Assembly (NCBI RefSeq): GCF_016865585.1 | Contig: NZ_JAESND010000001.1 | Span: 310,001 to 374,000, forward strand | Source of the DNA: Jeongeupia naejangsanensis | Lineage (GTDB): Bacteria > Pseudomonadota > Gammaproteobacteria > Burkholderiales > Chitinibacteraceae | Length of the DNA stretch: 64,000 nucleotides | Direction of reading: 5' to 3' | Shown: positions 17,010 to 25,117 of the stretch, piece after piece | Layout of the letters: each line of letters opens with the position of its first letter | Position numbering within the stretch: position 1 is the stretch's first letter | Program-made: the position numbers and the translations under genes | The notes under the pieces: generated by a model | Seen by the model: only the letters and a program-made list of their open reading frames with translations | Database searches by the model: none | Told to the model about the DNA's origin: nothing

Positions 17010-18212
17010 TTAAACACGCGCTGCGGCAACGGTCCAGTCGCTGCGCCACCGCTGCTTCACACCGGCCAGACTCATCCAGCCCAGCGCGGCGATGCAGGCG
17101 AACAGCCACAGCCCGGTCGCGTAATCGCCGGTGGCCTGCTTGATCGCACCGAGGCTGGCTGCCAGCGCAAAGCCACCAACACCACCGGCCATGCCGATCA
17201 GCCCGGTCATCACGCCGATTTCCTTGCCGAAGCGTTGTGGCACCAGCTGGAACACCGCGCCGTTGCCGGCCCCGAGACAGAGCATCGCGGCAATGAACAG
17301 TGTCACCGCACCGGCCGAACCGCCGACGTTGAAACCGGCCAGCGCAATCAGCAAGGCGGTGGCGGTGTAGACGACGAGCAGGGACTTGGTGCCGCCGACC
17401 TTGTCGGCCAGCACGCCGCCGATCGGGCGCATCACCGAACCGGCCAGCACGCAGGCGGCGGTATAGAGGCCGGCGGTTCTGGCATCGAAGCCGAACTGGT
17501 CATGGAAGTAGCCGGGCAAGGCACTGGCAAAGCCCGAGAAGCCGCCGAAGGTGATCGCATAGAAGAACATGAACCACCACGCGTCCTTCTCGCCGAGCAC
17601 GGCGAGGTAGTCGGCGAGTTTCTTTTTCGGCGCGGCACCCGGCGCATCCTTGGCGTTGAGGGCATAAACAATCAGCGTGATCACCAGCGGAATGCATGCC
17701 AGACCGAAGACGTTTTGCCAGCCGAACGCCACTGCCAGCAGCGGCGCAAACAGTGCGGCCAGCACGGTGCCCGAGTTGCCGGCACCGGCAATGCCCATCG
17801 CCGTGCCTTGATGCTCGGGCGGATACCAGCGCGAAGCCAGCGGCAGGGCGACGGCAAACGACGCACCGGCCACCCCGAGGAAGAGCCCCAGCGTCAGCGC
17901 ACCGGTCAAGGTCGAGAAGCCGACTTGCCACGCCGTCAGCAGCGCAGCGATCACGATCACCTGTCCGATCAGCCCCGCATGTTTGGCGCCGATCCGGTCG
18001 ACGACAACCCCCATCACCAGCCGCAGGATCGCGCCGGCCAGAATCGGCGTGGCGACCATCAGCCCGCGCTGCTGCGTGGTCAGGTGCAGATCGCCGGCGA
18101 TCTGTACCTGCAGCGGCCCGAGCAGATACCAGACCATGAAACTGAGGTCGAAATACAGGAAGGCGGAAAACAGCGTCGGCGTATGCCCTGCACGCCAGAA
18201 GGAACGGTTCAT
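17010..18212 (-). CDS. MFS nitrate/nitrite transporter (NarK/NasA type)
   Basis: A 400-residue major-facilitator protein with 12 predicted membrane segments. It has the NarK nitrate signature in two copies: GVAGASFAVALPLASRWYP early and GLIGMAGGVGGFALAASLG late. The motif GVVVDRIGAKHAG is the MFS loop 2-3 signature. A GGGAG ribosome-binding site precedes the ATG at 18212. It is the first gene of the nitrate-assimilation operon, 12 nt before nirB, so it most likely imports nitrate. Expression is expected to depend on the leader RNA and sigma-54 promoter just upstream. Confidence 0.93.
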   Translation of the reverse strand: MNRSFWRAGHTPTLFSAFLYFDLSFMVWYLLGPLQVQIAGDLHLTTQQRGLMVATPILAGAILRLVMGVVVDRIGAKHAGLIGQVIVIAALLTAWQVGFSTLTGALTLGLFLGVAGASFAVALPLASRWYPPEHQGTAMGIAGAGNSGTVLAALFAPLLAVAFGWQNVFGLACIPLVITLIVYALNAKDAPGAAPKKKLADYLAVLGEKDAWWFMFFYAITFGGFSGFASALPGYFHDQFGFDARTAGLYTAACVLAGSVMRPIGGVLADKVGGTKSLLVVYTATALLIALAGFNVGGSAGAVTLFIAAMLCLGAGNGAVFQLVPQRFGKEIGVMTGLIGMAGGVGGFALAASLGAIKQATGDYATGLWLFACIAALGWMSLAGVKQRWRSDWTVAAARV

Positions 18213-18230
18213 GACAATCTCCCAAGCAGG

Positions 18231-18280
18231 AAAACAAAAACGGCATCCGTCCATGTCGCGAAACATGGAGGGACGCCGTT
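18231..18280 (-). terminator. Intrinsic terminator in the nas operon leader
   Basis: Reading the minus strand, AACGGCGTCC (18280-18271) pairs with GGATGCCGTT (18248-18239). The stem continues after one mismatch through TCCATGT/ACATGGA, with a 6-nt loop, and is followed by TTTTTGTTTT. It stops transcription about 20 nt before the transporter ribosome-binding site unless it is prevented from forming. Its 5' arm is shared with the third AACGGC hairpin, the mark of an attenuator. Confidence 0.85.
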
Positions 18281-18347
18281 GTCCTTGAAGCTGAAAACCG
18301 CCGTTGGCCTTCACTTCCGATTTGGCGAGCGGCACGCCGTTGTGCCA
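18271..18347 (-). promoter_or_regulatory. NasT (ANTAR)-responsive leader: three hairpins with AACGGC hexaloops
   Basis: On the minus strand, three hairpins follow each other, each closing the same 6-nt loop AACGGC. H1 is GGCAC/GTGCC at 18346-18331. H2 is GAAGGCC/GGTTTTC (with G-U pairs) at 18312-18293. H3 is GGAC/GTCC at 18284-18271. ANTAR proteins such as NasR, NasT and EutV are known to bind paired hairpins with hexaloops having A at position 1 and G at position 4; all three loops fit. H3 takes the 5' arm of the terminator, so protein-bound H3 should prevent termination. nasT is encoded just upstream. Confidence 0.85.
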
Positions 18348-18361
18348 CTCACTTCATGTTC

Positions 18362-18377
18362 AGCAAGGGCCGTGCCA
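18362..18377 (-). promoter_or_regulatory. Sigma-54 (-24/-12) promoter of the nas operon
   Basis: The minus strand reads TGGCACGGCCCTTGCT, preceded by C. This matches the RpoN consensus YTGGCACGR-N3-TTGCW at every defined position. Transcription should start near 18351, which places the first leader hairpin at the very 5' end of the RNA. Confidence 0.85.
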
Positions 18378-18441
18378 GATCATGGTTTTCGTTCACGCTC
18401 GGAATTTGCTGGGTTTCCGGGACAACTCGTCCCGGCATGGC

Positions 18442-18487
18442 GCACTGCATCGGTGCAAATGGCAGCCCGCGCGCACAGCATTTGCGC
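18442..18487. promoter_or_regulatory. Candidate NtrC-binding dyads upstream of the nas promoter
   Basis: GCAC-N7-GTGC at 18442-18456 and the near-match GCAC-N7-GCGC at 18473-18487 have the spacing of the NtrC enhancer core (TGCAC-N7-GTGCA). Their centres lie about 98 and 129 bp upstream of the predicted start, the usual distance for an activator of a sigma-54 promoter. The second site overlaps no gene; nasS ends at 18512. Confidence 0.65.
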
Positions 18488-18511
18488 ACCGCAACATCGC
18501 AGGTCGGCGCT

Positions 18512-19708
18512 TCAGCGCCGCCCGTCGCCGATCCCGCCAACGCCGGCATCGGCACGAATTTCGAATCCGTCCGCATAACCCTGCGGATCGCTGCCGTCCC
18601 AGCCCCTGTCGTCGATCAGCGTGCTGCTGCGCATCGGGCTGGCTGGCTGCAATACGCCCAGCGCGGAGGCGGCTTCGTCGTAAAGCGCGGTCTGATTGAC
18701 CGCACGCACCACAGCCGCCATGTCGACCTGCTGCGACAGCAAGCCCCAACGGCGGTACTGGCTGAGGAACCACAGCCCGTCCGACAGATACGGGTAGTTG
18801 ACGCTGCCGCCTCCGAAGAAGCGCATCAGCGGCGCAGTGTCGCCGAGACGACCATAGTCGCCAAGCAAGCGCGGCATGATCAACTGGCTGGCCCGGCCGA
18901 CATAGCCGGGCCCGGACAGCCAGCCCGCGGCCTCGCGCCGGTGTTCGAGGTCGTCGAGCCAGCGGCAGGCTTCGAGCAGCGTCATCGTCAGCGCACGGGC
19001 GGCATTCGGATGGCGGGCAACGAAGTCACGCCGGCAGGCCAGCACCTTTTCCGGATGATCGGGCCAGATTTCGCCGCTGCGGATCACCGTGCGGCCGTGC
19101 CCTTCCGCTTCGGCAACCGCGTGCCACGGCTCGCCGGCGCAGTAGCCGTCGAGTACGCCTGATGCCAGCGCATCGCTCATCTGCGGCGGCGGGATCACCA
19201 CCGGTTTCACGTCGGCGAGCGGGTGGATGCCCTGTGCCGCCAGCCAGTAATACAGCCACATCGCGTGCGTGCCGGTCGGGAAGGTCTGCGCGAACACCGG
19301 GCGACGCGTCCCGGCCGCAAGCAGCTCGCGCAGCCCGCGGCCGGCCTGCAACGCGTCGGCGAGGCGGTTCGACAGCGTGATCGCCTGACCGTTCTGGTTC
19401 AGCGTCATCAGTACGGCCATATCGGCCTGCGGCCCGCCGATGCCGAGTTCGACGCCGTAGACGAGACCGTACAGCGCATGCGCGGCATCGAGCTCACCCG
19501 AAATCAGCTTGTCGCGTACCGCCGCCCATGATGGCTGGCGGTAGAGTTCGATCTCGATGCCGTGCGCGCGGCCAAGGTCGAGCACCTTGGCCGCGACCAG
19601 CGGTGCACAGTCGGACAGCGGCACGAAACCGAGCTTGAGCACCGTTTTTTCGGGCGCGTCGGACCCGGTGATCCGGTAGCCCGGCAGCGATTCGTAGAGG
19701 TGGGACAT
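18512..19708 (-). CDS. nasS: Nitrate sensor NasS (NrtA/CmpA-like binding protein, cytoplasmic)
   Basis: A 398-residue protein related to the nitrate/bicarbonate-binding proteins NrtA and CmpA: LKLGFVPLSDCAPLVAAK, GELDAAHALYGLVYGVELGIGG, LMTLNQNGQAITLS, and GYCAGEPWHAVAEAEG. It lacks a signal peptide, so it stays in the cytoplasm, as NasS does. In Azotobacter and Paracoccus, NasS holds the antiterminator NasT inactive until nitrate or nitrite binds. Here it is 11 nt from nasT and directly upstream of a leader with ANTAR-type hairpins, so the same logic is likely. Confidence 0.9.
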   Translation of the reverse strand: MSHLYESLPGYRITGSDAPEKTVLKLGFVPLSDCAPLVAAKVLDLGRAHGIEIELYRQPSWAAVRDKLISGELDAAHALYGLVYGVELGIGGPQADMAVLMTLNQNGQAITLSNRLADALQAGRGLRELLAAGTRRPVFAQTFPTGTHAMWLYYWLAAQGIHPLADVKPVVIPPPQMSDALASGVLDGYCAGEPWHAVAEAEGHGRTVIRSGEIWPDHPEKVLACRRDFVARHPNAARALTMTLLEACRWLDDLEHRREAAGWLSGPGYVGRASQLIMPRLLGDYGRLGDTAPLMRFFGGGSVNYPYLSDGLWFLSQYRRWGLLSQQVDMAAVVRAVNQTALYDEAASALGVLQPASPMRSSTLIDDRGWDGSDPQGYADGFEIRADAGVGGIGDGRR

Positions 19709-19719
19709 GTGTTCTTCCT

Positions 19720-20295
19720 TCAGCCGAGCAGCTCGGCCATCGCGATCAGTTGGCGCGCTACGTCGGCGATCCGGCTCCCCTGCTTCATCGCCTGCTCGCG
19801 CAGCGTGGCATAGGCTTCGGCCTCGCTCAGCCCCCGCTTGTCCATCAGCACGCCCTTGGCGCGGTCGATCAGCTTGCGGTCGGCAAGCTGCTGCTCGGCG
19901 TTGGCGAGGCGTTTTTTCAGCCGCGCCTCTTCCTCGAACCGAGCCAGCGCCACCTCGATGATCGGTGCGAGCCTGTCGGCACCGACGTGATCGACCACAT
20001 ACGCGGTGACACCGGCACCAACCGCATCGCGGATCGCCTGCGGCTCGCTGCGGTCGGCGAACATCACCACCGGCCGCGGTGCGGCGTGGCCCATCACCGC
20101 CAGTTGCTCGAGCGTGTCGCGCGACGGCGATTCGGTATCGATGATCACCACATCGGGGCGCTGCGTTTCCACCGCATGCAGCAAGGCCGCCGCACCGTCG
20201 ACCTCGGCGATCACCGCGTAACCGGCGTGCTCGAGCGCATCGCGCAATTCACCGATGGGCTTGGCAGTGTCGTTGACGAGCAGAACGCGGAGCAT
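19720..20295 (-). CDS. nasT: ANTAR-domain antiterminator NasT
   Basis: A 191-residue regulator from the start MLRVLLVNDT, which agrees with other NasT proteins; in-frame ATGs at 20313 and 20325 are alternatives and no ribosome-binding site decides. Residues 1-120 are a receiver-like domain that keeps D53 but has VNDT instead of the acidic pair, and VVDHV where the conserved lysine should be, so phosphorylation is doubtful. Residues 125-191 form the coiled coil and ANTAR domain (DRAKGVLMDKRGLSEAEAY, REQAMKQGSRIADVARQLI). It should bind the hexaloop hairpins at 18271-18347 and allow read-through into the nas genes. Confidence 0.92.
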   Translation of the reverse strand: MLRVLLVNDTAKPIGELRDALEHAGYAVIAEVDGAAALLHAVETQRPDVVIIDTESPSRDTLEQLAVMGHAAPRPVVMFADRSEPQAIRDAVGAGVTAYVVDHVGADRLAPIIEVALARFEEEARLKKRLANAEQQLADRKLIDRAKGVLMDKRGLSEAEAYATLREQAMKQGSRIADVARQLIAMAELLG

Positions 20296-20492
20296 GGAGG
20301 CAGGACTTTGCATAGGAACCAGCATAGTCCAAGCAAGTTGCGTGCCGACCCTCGCACCTGATACCGGGTTGCAGGCCGTCGCCCGGTTTGCCGCTGCGGC
20401 CGGTGCACCGGTCACGATGTGCTAGCGTGAAACGACGTACGCGGCCCGCAGCAAACTCCGGTTGCACGGGCACGGCAGCAGGCAGACACCCC

Positions 20493-21647
20493 ATGGCGCT
20501 CGCAATCGTACTGGTCGCACTGGTCATCTCCGCAGTCCTGTTCCACGCCTTCAGCCCGTGGTGGTATACGCCGCTTGCCTCCAACTGGGCGCTCATCGAC
20601 ACGACGCTGTCCATCACCCTGCTGATTACCGGTGCGGTCTTCATCGCGGTGAACGTCTTCATCGCCTGGTGCATCGTCCGTTTCCGCCATCGCGACGGCC
20701 ATCGCGCGGCCTTCCAGCCGGACAACCGCAGGCTGGAGCGCTGGCTGATTGCGCTGACCGGGGTAGGCATCGCCGCCATGCTGACACCCGGGCTGTTCGT
20801 CTACGCAGACCTGATCCGCCCCCCCCCTTCCGCAGCCGTCATCGAGGCCATTGGCCAGCAGTGGCAATGGCGCTTCCGCCTGCCCGGCCCGGACGGTCAG
20901 CTCGGCTCGACCGACGTGCGCTTCATCGGTCCGAGCAACCCGTTCGGTCTCAATCCGGCCGACCCGCGCGGACGCGACGACATCCTGATCAGCGAGCCGG
21001 AGGTACACGTTCAGGTCAATCAGCCGGTGAAGATCCTGCTGCGCTCGCAGGATGTGCTGCACGACTTTTTCGTCCAGCCCTTCCGGACCCGGATGAACAT
21101 GGTGCCGGGCATGGTGACGTCGTTCTGGCTCACGCCGACCAAAACCGGGCGGTACGAGATACTGTGCGCCCAGCTGTGCGGCGTGGGGCACTTCAACATG
21201 CGCGGCCATGTGGTCGTCGACGATGAAACGGGCTATCGGGCGTGGCTGGGCAAACAGCGCGTGACGCTTGCGTCATTCACGCCCCCCCCCCGAACGACAT
21301 CGACAGCAATGGCCGGCGGATCTCCCACCACCGCCTTGGTAAGCCAGGGTCAGGCGCTGGCACAGAGCAAGGGCTGCGTGGCCTGTCACAGCCCGACCAC
21401 CAGTGCCGGTGTCGGTCCGGGCTGGCAGGGTCTGTACGGCAAGCACGAGCGGCTGGCGGGTGGCACGATGGCCCTGGTCGACGAGGCCTACCTCAGGGAA
21501 GCGATCACCGTACCGAACTCGAAACTGGTCGAGGGCTTCCAGCCCGTGATGCCGAAAATCGACCTGAACGATCAGGAAGTGAACGCTCTGATCGCCTACA
21601 TCAGGTCGCTGTCCACCAAGCCTGCGGCGACCACCGCGCAGCAGTGA
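20493..21647 (+). CDS. coxB: Cytochrome c oxidase subunit II with C-terminal cytochrome c domain
   Basis: A 384-residue subunit II starting at the ATG at 20493. Two N-terminal membrane helices (residues about 3-22 and 35-60, with a further hydrophobic stretch near 85-105) precede the cupredoxin domain. The dinuclear CuA ligands are in CAQLCGVGHFNM (C225, C229, H233, M236). A fused cytochrome c domain has CVACH (C295, C298, H299) and the axial methionine probably in QPVMPKI. It takes electrons from cytochrome c. Two C-runs of 9 and 10 bases (20819-20827, 21282-21291) lie inside the gene and could slip. Confidence 0.93.
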   Translation: MALAIVLVALVISAVLFHAFSPWWYTPLASNWALIDTTLSITLLITGAVFIAVNVFIAWCIVRFRHRDGHRAAFQPDNRRLERWLIALTGVGIAAMLTPGLFVYADLIRPPPSAAVIEAIGQQWQWRFRLPGPDGQLGSTDVRFIGPSNPFGLNPADPRGRDDILISEPEVHVQVNQPVKILLRSQDVLHDFFVQPFRTRMNMVPGMVTSFWLTPTKTGRYEILCAQLCGVGHFNMRGHVVVDDETGYRAWLGKQRVTLASFTPPPRTTSTAMAGGSPTTALVSQGQALAQSKGCVACHSPTTSAGVGPGWQGLYGKHERLAGGTMALVDEAYLREAITVPNSKLVEGFQPVMPKIDLNDQEVNALIAYIRSLSTKPAATTAQQ

Positions 21648-21656
21648 GGAAGCGCC

Positions 21657-23399
21657 ATGGCCTATCCGGAACATGAACACGCGCCGCACAGCTTCTGGAC
21701 CCGCTATGTATGGAGCCAGGATCACAAGGTGATTGCGGTGCAGTACACGATCACGGCGATCGCGGTCGGGCTGGTGGCGCTGGTGCTGTCCAACCTGATG
21801 CGCTTGCAGATCGGCTTCCCCGGCCGCTTTGCCTTCATCGACGCCAATCACTATTACCAGTTCGTCACCATGCACGGAATGATCATGGTGATCTACCTGC
21901 TGACCGCGCTCTTCCTCGGCGGCTTCGGCAACTACCTGATCCCGCTGATGGTCGGCGCGCGCGACATGGTGTTTCCCTTCCTCAACATGCTCAGCTACTG
22001 GATGTATCTGCTGGCAGTCGTCGTGCTGATGGGCAGCTTCTTCGTGCCCGGCGGGCCGACCGGTGCGGGCTGGACGCTGTATCCACCGCAGGCCATCCTG
22101 CCCGGCACGCCAGGCAGTGGCGGCGGCATCGTGCTGATGCTGGTGTCACTGGCGATCTTCATCGTTGCGGCGACGATGGGCGGGCTCAATTACGTGACGA
22201 CGGTGCTGCAGGCCCGCACGCGCGGGATGACGCTGATGCGGCTGCCGCTGACCGTATGGGGGATCCTCGTCGCCACCATCATGGCGCTGCTGGCGTTTCC
22301 GGCACTGTTCGTCAGCGCGGTGATGATGCTGTTCGACAAACTGCTGGGCACCAGCTTCTTCATGCCCGCCGTGGTGTCGATGGGCCAGGCACTGGCGTAC
22401 AAGGGCGGCAGCCCGATCCTGTTCCAGCACCTGTTCTGGTTTTTCGGCCACCCCGAGGTCTACATCGTCGCGCTGCCGGCGTTCGGCATCGTCTCCGACC
22501 TGATCAGCACGCACGCACGCAAGAACATCTTCGGCTACCGGATGATGGTGTGGGCCATCGTCATCATCGGCGTACTCAGCTTCGTCGTGTGGGCGCACCA
22601 CATGTATGTCAGCGGGATGAACCCCTGGTTCGGCTTCTTCTTCGCCACCACCACGCTGGTCATCGCCGTCCCGACTGCGATCAAGGTCTACAACTGGCTG
22701 CTCACGCTCTGGCGTGGCGACATCCACCTGACCGTACCGATGCTGTTCGCCATCGGCTTCGTCAGCACCTTCGTGATCGGCGGCCTGACCGGGCTTTTCC
22801 TCGGCAACGTCAGCACCGACATGCCGCTGTCGAACACCTACTTCGTCGTCGCCCATTTCCACATGGTGATGGGGGTGTCGCCGATTCTGGCGATCTTCGG
22901 CGGCATCTATCACTGGTACCCGAAAGTGACCGGCCGAATGATGGACGACACGCTCGGCAAACTGCATTTCTGGGTGACCTTCGTCGGCAGCTACGCCATC
23001 TACTTCCCGATGCATTACCTCGGCATTCTCGGCATGCCGCGCCGCTACTACGCCTACGACAACTACGCCTTCATTCCGCCGTCGGCACAGCAGCTGAACG
23101 CCTTCATCACCGTCGCCGCGCTGGTCGTCGGCGCCTTCCAGCTGGTGTTCCTCTACAACCTCGCCCGCAGCGCGTTCAACGGCAAGCCGTCCGGCTCCAA
23201 TCCCTGGGGCTCGGCCTCTCTGGAATGGCAAACGCCTGAAAACCCGCCCGGTCACGGCAACTGGGGGCCTGCGCTGCCAGAAGTGCACCGCTGGCCGTAC
23301 GACTACAGCGTGCCGGGTGCGGAAGCGGATTTCCTGCCGCAGACCTCGACCTCCCCACTGGGGGGCGATGATGCGAAGCCTGACAAGGACACGCCATGA
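21657..23399 (+). CDS. ctaD: Cytochrome c oxidase subunit I
   Basis: A 580-residue heme-copper oxidase subunit I, 9 nt after coxB. It has about 12 membrane helices. The low-spin heme ligand region is FVTMHGMIMVIYLLTALFLGG, the CuB/cross-linked Tyr motif is GHPEVYIVALPAFG, then WAHHMYVSG (CuB histidines), and the two heme histidines lie in FVVAHFHMVMG. The Glu in GHPEVY marks the A1-type proton path. It reduces oxygen to water and pumps protons. Its TGA overlaps the next ATG by 4 nt. Confidence 0.95.
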   Translation: MAYPEHEHAPHSFWTRYVWSQDHKVIAVQYTITAIAVGLVALVLSNLMRLQIGFPGRFAFIDANHYYQFVTMHGMIMVIYLLTALFLGGFGNYLIPLMVGARDMVFPFLNMLSYWMYLLAVVVLMGSFFVPGGPTGAGWTLYPPQAILPGTPGSGGGIVLMLVSLAIFIVAATMGGLNYVTTVLQARTRGMTLMRLPLTVWGILVATIMALLAFPALFVSAVMMLFDKLLGTSFFMPAVVSMGQALAYKGGSPILFQHLFWFFGHPEVYIVALPAFGIVSDLISTHARKNIFGYRMMVWAIVIIGVLSFVVWAHHMYVSGMNPWFGFFFATTTLVIAVPTAIKVYNWLLTLWRGDIHLTVPMLFAIGFVSTFVIGGLTGLFLGNVSTDMPLSNTYFVVAHFHMVMGVSPILAIFGGIYHWYPKVTGRMMDDTLGKLHFWVTFVGSYAIYFPMHYLGILGMPRRYYAYDNYAFIPPSAQQLNAFITVAALVVGAFQLVFLYNLARSAFNGKPSGSNPWGSASLEWQTPENPPGHGNWGPALPEVHRWPYDYSVPGAEADFLPQTSTSPLGGDDAKPDKDTP

Positions 23400-23968
23400 A
23401 CGATGCCACCCTCGCGCGCCCTCCTTCCGATGCCGCAGCCCGGCTCGGGCTATGGGTGCTGATTGCCGTGATCACCGTCCTGTTCCTGCAGGTCATCCAG
23501 GCCTACGCGGTGCGTTCGGACAGCATCGACTGGCAACGCCTGCCGGCCCTCCCGCTGCTGGGCTGGAACACGCTGACGCTGCTGCTGGCCAGCATCGCCC
23601 TGCAGGCCGCCGCCACGCACCAGCGGCGCAGAATCGCTTTACGGGCCGCAGGCCTGTTCGCGTGCGCCTTTCTGATCGGCCAGTTGGTGGCCTGGCAGCA
23701 GATGCGGTCGGCGGGATTCCTCGTGGCGGGCAACCCGGCCAACAGCTTCTTTTACCTGCTCACCGGCATGCACGGCGTGCATGTGCTGGGCGGGCTGATC
23801 GCGTGGGGATTACTGATGATCCGTGCAAGGCAAGGTGCTGACATCACGTCGGGAACACGCTTGTGTGCACGCTACTGGCACTTCCTGCTGCTGGTCTGGC
23901 TGCTGCTTTACAGCGTGCTGTTCCTGATCCCGCCCGCCACGCTGCAGGTCATTTGCGGTGGTGGCTGA
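23396..23968 (+). CDS. Cytochrome c oxidase subunit III-family protein (short)
   Basis: A 190-residue membrane protein with about five helices. It contains the subunit III pattern RLGLWVLIAVITVLF at the first helix, NPANSFFYLLTGMHGVHVLGGLIAWG with the conserved histidines, and ARYWHFLLLVWLLLYSVLFL at the last helix. It overlaps ctaD by ATGA. It is followed by a second subunit III-like gene, so the oxidase has two such proteins; either may complete the complex or they may form a split or heteromeric subunit. Confidence 0.85.
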   Translation: MNDATLARPPSDAAARLGLWVLIAVITVLFLQVIQAYAVRSDSIDWQRLPALPLLGWNTLTLLLASIALQAAATHQRRRIALRAAGLFACAFLIGQLVAWQQMRSAGFLVAGNPANSFFYLLTGMHGVHVLGGLIAWGLLMIRARQGADITSGTRLCARYWHFLLLVWLLLYSVLFLIPPATLQVICGGG

Positions 23969-23988
23969 TACTGCGGAGGATGCTCATC

Positions 23989-24696
23989 ATGTCGGACTCG
24001 ACCCACTCCCCGACGACACCACCGTCCGGCCTGTACGGGCTGGCTGCCGACTGGTCCGGTGACGGCAACACGTTCAAGGTGCCGTGGGGCAAGGCCATGA
24101 TGTGGGTGTTCCTGCTGTCGGACACCTTCATCTTCGGCATTTTCCTCAGCGGCTATATGGCGGTACGCATGACCACCGCCGAGCCATGGCCGAATCCGAG
24201 CGAGGTCTTCGCGCTGCAGGTCGGCACGACCAGTCTGCCGTTGCTGCTGATTGCCATCATGACCTTCGTGCTGATCAGCAGCAGCGGCACGATGGCAATG
24301 GCGGTGAACTTCGCCTACCGCGGCGAACGACGCCGCGCTGCCGTGCTGATGCTGGCCACCGCCGCACTGGGTGCATCCTTCGTCGGCATGCAAGCGTTCG
24401 AATGGACCAAGCTGATCGTCTCCGAGGGCATACGCCCGTGGAGCAATCCACTCGGCGCGGCGCAATTCGGCGCGTGCTTTTTCATGATCACCGGCTTTCA
24501 CGGCCTGCATGTCAGCGCCGGCGTGATCTACCTGACCACGGTCGCCACGCGCCTGCTCAGGCACCGCCCCTCCGATGGCGAGGCGCCGGATGACGGCCGT
24601 TCAGGGGACGAAAGCAGGGTCGAAATCGCCGGTCTGTACTGGCATTTCGTCGATCTCGTCTGGGTCTTCATCTTCGCGTTTTTCTACTTGTGGTGA
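23989..24696 (+). CDS. Cytochrome c oxidase subunit III
   Basis: A 235-residue subunit III. GGAGG (23975-23979) lies 9 nt before the ATG at 23989; the ATG at 23980 is too close to it. Helix pattern: KAMMWVFLLSDTFIFGIFLSGYMAVRM, ACFFMITGFHGLHVSAGVIYL, and the end GLYWHFVDLVWVFIFAFFYLW, which is the textbook last helix of CtaE/CoxC. It supports the proton-pumping core of subunit I. Confidence 0.9.
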   Translation: MSDSTHSPTTPPSGLYGLAADWSGDGNTFKVPWGKAMMWVFLLSDTFIFGIFLSGYMAVRMTTAEPWPNPSEVFALQVGTTSLPLLLIAIMTFVLISSSGTMAMAVNFAYRGERRRAAVLMLATAALGASFVGMQAFEWTKLIVSEGIRPWSNPLGAAQFGACFFMITGFHGLHVSAGVIYLTTVATRLLRHRPSDGEAPDDGRSGDESRVEIAGLYWHFVDLVWVFIFAFFYLW

Positions 24697-24726
24697 GCGC
24701 CTTGCCAGACTGCACCGGAGGCCATC

Positions 24727-25077
24727 ATGGAACACAGTCAGCAACACCCCGTCAGCCTGTATTTGCAGATATGGGGACTGCTTTTCGTCCTCAGCGCCTG
24801 CTCCTATATGGTCGACTACTTCCAGGTCCAGGGCGCACTGCGCTGGACCCTGATCATGACGTTCATGTTCTACAAGGCAGTGCTGATCGTCTGCGTTTTC
24901 ATGCACATGGCGTGGGAACGGCTTGCCCTCGTTTGCGCGATCCTGATTCCGCCCCTGTGCCTGCTGGTTCTGGTGAGCCTGATGGCACTCGAAGCCGATT
25001 ACATCCACCGCGCGCGCGGCACCTACTTCGCGCCACCTGCGGCCATCGACACCGGCAAGCACACGCAACAACCCTAG
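24727..25077 (+). CDS. Cytochrome c oxidase subunit IV (CtaF/CyoD-like)
   Basis: A 116-residue protein with three membrane helices: YLQIWGLLFVLSACSYMVDY, a region around MTFMFYKAVLIVCVFMHM, and ALVCAILIPPLCLLVLVSLMA. FYKAVLIVCVFMHMAWE is the common motif of the small prokaryotic COX4 family. It closes the oxidase operon, 30 nt after the second subunit III gene. The role in assembly or stability is known for relatives only. Confidence 0.82.
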   Translation: MEHSQQHPVSLYLQIWGLLFVLSACSYMVDYFQVQGALRWTLIMTFMFYKAVLIVCVFMHMAWERLALVCAILIPPLCLLVLVSLMALEADYIHRARGTYFAPPAAIDTGKHTQQP

Positions 25078-25117
25078 AGTCCGTCCACGACCTTGCCGCC
25101 GACGGCTCGCAGGCGAA

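Noticed and set aside
16473-18578. 701-residue plus-strand frame opposite the nitrate transporter
   Set aside because: It is antisense to an obvious MFS gene and spans the leader and promoter region.
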